Source: Neobacillus mesonae (GTDB taxonomy: Bacteria > Bacillota > Bacilli > Paenibacillales > Paenibacillaceae). Taken from it: a DNA stretch of 63,694 nucleotides. The position numbers and the translations under genes were made by a program. This document shows positions 59,654 through 63,694 of this stretch, in pieces (position 1 is the stretch's first letter; each line of letters opens with the position of its first letter). The DNA lies in the NCBI GenBank assembly GCA_023715865.1, contig JAMBOW010000013.1:1-63694 (forward strand), read 5' to 3'. Below the pieces are notes generated by a model. The model did no database searches. It was not told where the DNA came from and saw only the letters and a list, made by a program, of their open reading frames with translations.

Positions 59654-60448
59654 TTAGCTGCTTCCGCCAGCTCCGCTTTCTCCGCCTTCACCTCCACCTT
59701 GGCCGCCTTCACCTTCACCTTGGCCGCCTCCGCCGCCTTGGTCTCCTTGAGCTCCGCCAGCTCCTTTGCTTTGCTTAGGCTGAAGCTCCTCTTTGACGGC
59801 CGCCTGCAGGAGCTCCATGACCTCCAAACGGAATATTGGGTTCTGCATAGCTTCCTGCATAACACTCATCGTCTGCTTACGGTAATCGGCGCTCTGCGTC
59901 AGCTCCAGCATCATTTTTTGCATTTCTGGAGACTTAAGCATATCCTCCATCGACTTCTGATACGTAGGATCCTTGATGAGCTCCATGTGGATTTGCTTGC
60001 TTTGAGCATTGACTACTTTCGCAAACTCTCCGGCAAATTTAGGGTCCTTCATAATCTCCTCAAATTCCTTTTTATATTCAGGAGAGGAGAGGGTGTCTTT
60101 AACAGCGAGCCGAATGTCTTCGCTTGATCCGCCTGAGGTGAGCATTCGGATACCAAAGCTGCCTGAAGCTGAACCGCCGCCTCCTGCTTCACTGCCGGAA
60201 CCAGACTCTCCGCCGGAGCCATCTTCACCGCTGCCTCCGCTTCCAGAACTGCTTTTTCCAAGCAGAGCTTCTTCCATTGCTTTTTTGCCTTCATCACTTT
60301 TTAAAATATCAACGACCATGGTCTTCATTTCTTTATAACTGCCGCCTTGGGATCCAGAGCTTTGATCTGACCCGCATCCGGACAAAAGGGTGGCCATACC
60401 GCCTACCAAACATAAATACTTTAAATTATGCCATTTCACGCTCCTCAC
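59654..60448 (-). CDS. gerD: Spore germination lipoprotein GerD
   Basis: A 264-residue lipoprotein that clusters germinant receptors in the spore inner membrane. Lipobox LLSGC (C25) follows a hydrophobic signal. The central part repeats blocks of the type DPKFAGEFAKVV, KDPTYQKSMEDMLKSPEM and SADYRKQTMSVMQEAMQNP, as in GerD. Two glycine/serine/acid-rich low-complexity stretches flank it: about residues 65-95, and a long Gly/Glu tail (about the last 40 residues), more extended than the Bacillus protein. Start is uncertain: GTG 60448 or GTG 60439, both near AGGGG/GAGGAG. The gene is opposite to its neighbours. Confidence 0.9.
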   Translation of the reverse strand: MRSVKWHNLKYLCLVGGMATLLSGCGSDQSSGSQGGSYKEMKTMVVDILKSDEGKKAMEEALLGKSSSGSGGSGEDGSGGESGSGSEAGGGGSASGSFGIRMLTSGGSSEDIRLAVKDTLSSPEYKKEFEEIMKDPKFAGEFAKVVNAQSKQIHMELIKDPTYQKSMEDMLKSPEMQKMMLELTQSADYRKQTMSVMQEAMQNPIFRLEVMELLQAAVKEELQPKQSKGAGGAQGDQGGGGGQGEGEGGQGGGEGGESGAGGSS

Positions 60449-60565
60449 AGCCCCTTTATAAGAATACTGATTGTAGTATGGGGGGAAAGAGCGCGAATTA
60501 TGTCTGATAAGCCATGGTTTTTTACTGAGAAGGTTGGTAAAATAAACTCCGGAGGTGGAAAAGGT

Positions 60566-61168
60566 TTGAATTTAAGGAAATGGTTTTATTTATTCTGGAG
60601 AACACTATGCATCGGAGGAATTGCATCGCTGATCACGGGATTTATACTAACTACAGGCGATTACCAATCATCAGGTACTGCGGATTACCTACTGTATTTA
60701 CTAATCCTGTTTGGGTCAGGGATGATGATTAGCGTATACTCACAGCTTGGATTTTTTGCCTATCTGATTCTTAACTATATGGGCAGGGGCACCTTTTCAA
60801 AAAAAACATGGACTTATATTCAACTTGCTTTAACAGCACTCGCCTTGCTTGAATTAATGTTTTTCCGATTTTTTATGAACGAAGGAACGGGCGCTTCTGA
60901 TCTTATTCTCGGTCTTCTTATTTTAGCAACTGCTCTTGTAACCGCTTATTTTAAAGTGAAGGCTACAAATAGTAATGCCCTGATTCCCACATTATTTTTC
61001 ATGATTGCCCTGACAATTGTTGAAACGATAGGGGTGCTGAGCATCGGGGATCATTCGGCTACGGCGTTCACGGTTATTCCGCTTTTAGCCTGCAATACAT
61101 ATCAAATTCTTATGCTTCACCGTATCGCGCCCGCTTCAAGTACAACCCTGGAAACACAAAAGAGCTAA
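60566..61168 (+). CDS. kbaA: KinB-signalling pathway activation protein KbaA
   Basis: A 200-residue integral membrane protein with about six hydrophobic segments. In Bacillus it is needed for KinB to feed the sporulation phosphorelay. I chose TTG 60566 (MNLRKWFYLFWRTLCIGGIA), 5-8 nt after GGAGGTGG; this matches the Bacillus length and N-terminus. ATG 60500 is an alternative giving 22 extra residues. Upstream codons run antisense through the gerD start. The stop lies inside the terminator stem. Confidence 0.87.
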   Translation: MNLRKWFYLFWRTLCIGGIASLITGFILTTGDYQSSGTADYLLYLLILFGSGMMISVYSQLGFFAYLILNYMGRGTFSKKTWTYIQLALTALALLELMFFRFFMNEGTGASDLILGLLILATALVTAYFKVKATNSNALIPTLFFMIALTIVETIGVLSIGDHSATAFTVIPLLACNTYQILMLHRIAPASSTTLETQKS

Positions 61169-61187
61169 CTTGAGTTAGCTCTTTTTT
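61159..61187 (+). terminator. Terminator of kbaA
   Basis: AAAGAGCTAAC pairs with GTTAGCTCTTT around a short loop, followed by T residues; it includes the kbaA stop codon. Confidence 0.9.
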
Positions 61188-61241
61188 ATTGGTTGATGAA
61201 AGCTGGAGGAGCTGGGGATCATTCAGCAGTCTCCTAAAAGG

Positions 61242-62024
61242 TTAGTCGATCGAGGCTTGATCACGTACTTCACTGCCTTTAACATTAGACTGATTAATTA
61301 ATTCAGATACGGTGACAAATTCATAGCCTTTTAGCTTTAGTTGTTCAATGATCTGTGGAAGTGCTTCATGGGTTTGCTTCACCGAATCGCTGGCATGCAG
61401 GAGAACAATATCACCAGGATGTGCCTTGCTGACAACGCGGTTGACGATCTGATCGACTCCAGGGTTCTTCCAATCAAGAGAATCGGTATCCCACTGTACG
61501 ACTTGATAATTTAAAGTGTCTGCAATGCGAAGAACTCTTTTATCAAAATCACCGTTAGGCAGACGGATCAAATTCGGTTCTTTACCGGATACTTCGGTTA
61601 AAATACTGTGTGCTGTCGTAATTTGCTTGCGAATCTCTTCATCAGTGAGACTGCTGTAGTTGACATGCTTATGTCCATGGCTGCCAATTTCGTAGCCTGC
61701 TTCCTTGATTGTCGTTACCATTTCGGGATGTGTTTTGCTCCAAGGGGAGGATAGGAAAAAGGTTGCTTTTTGTACCTTTTGTTCTTCCAGTACTTTCAGT
61801 ATGGGCTCCGTACGCTTGTCACCCCAGCTGATATCAAATGTAAGGGCAATTACCTTTTTTTCGGTTGGAACACTGTATACAGCTGCAGGAGTGCCGCCTT
61901 CCGAGAAAACGGAGATGTCCTCAGTTTCAATATAGATGATACCGAGTGTGAAAATCGCTGCGGCGAATACGATGAGGAACCTTTTGATTTTTCGCCCGTT
62001 TAATACATAGAAATATGAGTTCAT
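61242..62024 (-). CDS. pdaB: Polysaccharide deacetylase PdaB
   Basis: A 260-residue NodB-fold protein needed late in Bacillus sporulation for spore stability. One N-terminal membrane helix (about residues 15-31) precedes the catalytic domain: TFDISWG (D64), metal motif SHGHKH (115-120), RLPNGDF, and LLHASDS near the end. The first motif has a single aspartate (TFDI rather than TFDD), which is usual for PdaB. It is read opposite to its neighbours, as in other Bacilli. Confidence 0.93.
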   Translation of the reverse strand: MNSYFYVLNGRKIKRFLIVFAAAIFTLGIIYIETEDISVFSEGGTPAAVYSVPTEKKVIALTFDISWGDKRTEPILKVLEEQKVQKATFFLSSPWSKTHPEMVTTIKEAGYEIGSHGHKHVNYSSLTDEEIRKQITTAHSILTEVSGKEPNLIRLPNGDFDKRVLRIADTLNYQVVQWDTDSLDWKNPGVDQIVNRVVSKAHPGDIVLLHASDSVKQTHEALPQIIEQLKLKGYEFVTVSELINQSNVKGSEVRDQASID

Positions 62025-62149
62025 GTCGTTGCTCCTCCCATTTACAAGGCTCGTTTACATTTATGTGTATGCTCGTACCTTGTACATATGACAAGAAAGA
62101 GGAGTGTTTGGCGAATGATTTAATTTGAAGGAAAGAGGGTAATAAGAAG

Positions 62150-62761
62150 ATGTTTCGATTTGGAACTTTTTTAAAAGACGTAAAATCTATCTCTCGATAT
62201 GTATTAATTGCAACCCTGCTCTTTGTAGGAGGCGGAGTGCTCGGCTGGATCAGCACAGGAACACTTCAGCAAATTATGCTCCAGCAAATCAGCGGGATAA
62301 GTGAAATCAGTAATGAATTGCAGCAAAGCGACAATGTTCAATGGAGTTTTTTCACTTTTATTTTTCTCAACAACGCCATTAAAAGCGTACTTGTCATTTT
62401 TGCAGGAGCGCTGGGCGGAATCATACCGATTGTGTTCTTGGTTATTAACGGCGGAGTGTTAGGCTTCCTGTTACATGCGGCCTGGCAGCAGGGAATCAGT
62501 TACTATGATGTAGTTGTAAAAGGGTTACTGCCTCACGGGATTATTGAAATCCCGGCTATTATCATCGCATGTGCCTTCGGATTGAAGCTGGGCGTCATGA
62601 TTTATAAAGCACTTGGGGAGATAGGGATGGAGGCTAGGTCCAAAAAGGTGAAACTGGGCTCTTTTATGAGACAGACAGGTACCGCCTCGCTTTGGATCGT
62701 TATTCTGCTGTTTATAGCAGCAATAATTGAAAGTACACTAACTTACGTCCTGGTACAGTAA
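62150..62761 (+). CDS. SpoIIM-like (DUF95) membrane protein
   Basis: A 203-residue membrane protein with about five hydrophobic segments (residues near 18-35, 64-80, 84-106, 128-145 and 180-200). The segment NGGVLGFLLHAAW and LPHGIIEIPAIIIACAFGLK are hallmarks of the SpoIIM/DUF95 family. SpoIIM proper drives engulfment with SpoIID and SpoIIP; whether this copy is that protein or a paralogue cannot be told here, as its context (after pdaB) is not the usual spoIIM locus. GAAAGAGGG precedes the ATG. Confidence 0.8.
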   Translation: MFRFGTFLKDVKSISRYVLIATLLFVGGGVLGWISTGTLQQIMLQQISGISEISNELQQSDNVQWSFFTFIFLNNAIKSVLVIFAGALGGIIPIVFLVINGGVLGFLLHAAWQQGISYYDVVVKGLLPHGIIEIPAIIIACAFGLKLGVMIYKALGEIGMEARSKKVKLGSFMRQTGTASLWIVILLFIAAIIESTLTYVLVQ

Positions 62762-62859
62762 AAATATTTCAGTAACGATTCATAAATTTCCCAAAACATG
62801 AGCATAACAATAAAACATCTTGTTAATCAGACAAAAATGAAGATGAAGGAGAAGTAATA

Positions 62860-63087
62860 ATGCTCGGAATGCTGTTTAATGAAAAAGAATGTAAAGAACT
62901 AGACTACGTACTTAGAAAAGAACTCGACGAGATGCTATTGGATCTTGGAGATTCTAGATTAGACTACGATATTCGTTATGCGATTGCGAACCGTTATAAA
63001 ACAGTTTTCCGAATGTATGCACGTTTTGCGCCGGCTAAAGAACTGTCCAAGTACGCAAGAAACGGACGATTTCCACAATTAAAATAG
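62860..63087 (+). CDS. Small helical protein of unknown function
   Basis: A 75-residue, highly charged protein with no signal or membrane segment. It begins MLGMLFNEKECKELDYVLRK and ends in a basic helix. The pattern KECKELDYVLRKELDEMLLD followed by an RYKTVFRMYARF segment resembles small cytosolic proteins conserved in Bacilli that I cannot name. AAGGAGAAG precedes the ATG and a strong terminator follows, so I consider it a real gene. No function is assigned. Confidence 0.7.
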   Translation: MLGMLFNEKECKELDYVLRKELDEMLLDLGDSRLDYDIRYAIANRYKTVFRMYARFAPAKELSKYARNGRFPQLK

Positions 63088-63098
63088 ATCGTACTTCA

Positions 63099-63137
63099 CA
63101 ACAAACCTTTCTTTACTGAGAGGTTTGTTGTTTTTTT
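63099..63137 (+). terminator. Terminator before the rrn operon
   Basis: CAACAAACCT (63099-63108) pairs perfectly with AGGTTTGTTG (63121-63130), then seven T. Confidence 0.92.
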
Positions 63138-63490
63138 GTATTTATAAATAGGACTAATAAACTGTTAGATGAGATAAAGAGAAATAACGTTAAATTTTTT
63201 TTATAAAGGTATTGACCATAGGCTTTATTATATGATAAATTATAACTCGTTCCTTTTGAGTAAGTTGTCTGGTCAACTAGACAGTTTGCAAGATGAAAAA
63301 AAGTCTTCTGAAAAAAAGACTTGCATTACAAAAGAGAATGTGATATATTATAAAAGTCGCCGCTGAAATTAACGAAGCGATGACAAAACAAGATTTGATC
63401 TTTGAAAACTGAACAACGAGTGAGTATTAAATTGAGAACATGACGTTCTCGTCAGTTTTTCTAAATGAGCTTATCGCTCTTTTCAATAAC
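63138..63490 (+). promoter_or_regulatory. rrn promoter and leader region
   Basis: Gene-free region before 16S rRNA. A candidate upstream promoter (TTGACC 63212-63217, 18 bp, TAAATT 63236-63241) and the main promoter below are seen. A TGTCT/AGACA inverted repeat (63269-63286) lies between them. The leader holds a boxA-like TTTGATCTTTGAAAA (about 63395-63409) and small hairpins (GAGAAC/GTTCTC, 63434-63450), as in other Bacillota rrn leaders. Confidence 0.6.
63321..63349 (+). promoter_or_regulatory. Main rrn promoter
   Basis: TTGCAT (63321-63326), a 17-bp spacer, TATATT (63344-63349). An A-rich stretch just upstream could act as an UP element, and an AAGTCTT/AAGACTT inverted repeat overlaps the -35 box. 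Confidence 0.75.
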
Positions 63491-63694
63491 TTTATTGGAG
63501 AGTTTGATCCTGGCTCAGGACGAACGCTGGCGGCGTGCCTAATACATGCAAGTCGAGCGGACTTGATGGAGTGCTTGCACTCCTGATGGTTAGCGGCGGA
63601 CGGGTGAGTAACACGTAGGTAACCTGCCCATAAGACTGGGATAACTACCGGAAACGGTAGCTAATACCGGATAGGTTCTACTCTCGCATGAGGG
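63491..63694 (+). rRNA. rrs: 16S ribosomal RNA, 5' part only
   Basis: Starts near TTTATTGGAGAGTTTGATC and continues through the conserved CTGGCTCAGGACGAACGC and GTGCCTAATACATGCAAGTC segments; V1 reads GACTTGATGGAGTGCTTGCA. The gene is cut by the window end after about 204 bases. Confidence 0.97.

Noticed and set aside
1..63694. Insertion sequences, prophage, CRISPR arrays, tRNA genes, anti-phage systems
   Set aside because: Looked for transposase or integrase motifs, regularly spaced repeats and tRNA cloverleaf signatures; none were recognised. The window is core genome with one small accessory-like segment.

Overview
The window looks like the rRNA-flanked, origin-proximal informational region of a low-to-mid-GC endospore-forming Bacillota. 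The gene order, the proteins, an S-layer-homology relic and the sporulation/germination genes (sigH, cwlD, gerD, kbaA, pdaB) suggest Paenibacillus or a close Paenibacillaceae relative; the genus is my inference and was not tested by a search. It opens inside a 5S rRNA and closes inside a 16S rRNA, so it is the interval between two rrn operons. Nearly every gene is on the + strand; only a small cysteine-rich gene (10276-10671), gerD and pdaB are on the - strand.

Layout. (1) 1-6.7 kb: 5S end, an Eis-like acetyltransferase, then the heat-shock/protein-quality operon ctsR-mcsA-mcsB-clpC behind a CtsR operator and a long, foldable leader. (2) 6.8-14.7 kb: radA-disA (DNA repair, c-di-AMP), pssA, a PIN/TRAM membrane protein, ispD-ispF and gltX. 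(3) 14.7-19.9 kb: a T-box-controlled cysteine operon cysE-cysS-mrnC-rlmB-rae1, then sigH. (4) 20.2-32.2 kb: rpmG-secE-nusG-rplK-rplA, rplJ-rplL behind an L10 leader and attenuator, a YbxB-type methyltransferase, rpoB-rpoC. (5) 32.3-37.3 kb: str operon (ybxF-type k-turn protein, rpsL, rpsG, fusA, tuf). (6) 37.3-52.7 kb: S10/spc/alpha supercluster from rpsJ to rplQ, including secY, adk, infA and rpoA. (7) 52.7-54.6 kb: truA, then rplM-rpsI behind an L13 leader. (8) 54.7-57.6 kb: an insertion-like segment with a decayed SLH-protein gene and a cysH-sat sulfate-assimilation pair. (9) 57.6-63.1 kb: cwlD, salA, gerD, kbaA, pdaB, a SpoIIM-like membrane protein and a small conserved-looking protein. 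(10) rrn promoter and 16S start.

How it works together: the window supplies most of the translation and transcription machinery, with RNA-level control visible at several operons (T-box, L10 and L13 leaders, and candidate leaders before ctsR, rpsJ and rpoB), plus proteolysis, stress and sporulation functions.

I found no convincing new multi-gene system. The most notable departures from the standard layout are a decayed map (methionine aminopeptidase) gene between adk and infA, a decayed three-SLH-domain gene, absence of the ecfA1-ecfA2-ecfT block between rplQ and truA, and several structured leaders with mutually exclusive pairings. Many start codons here are TTG or GTG, so I corrected several starts using Shine-Dalgarno position and family N-termini.
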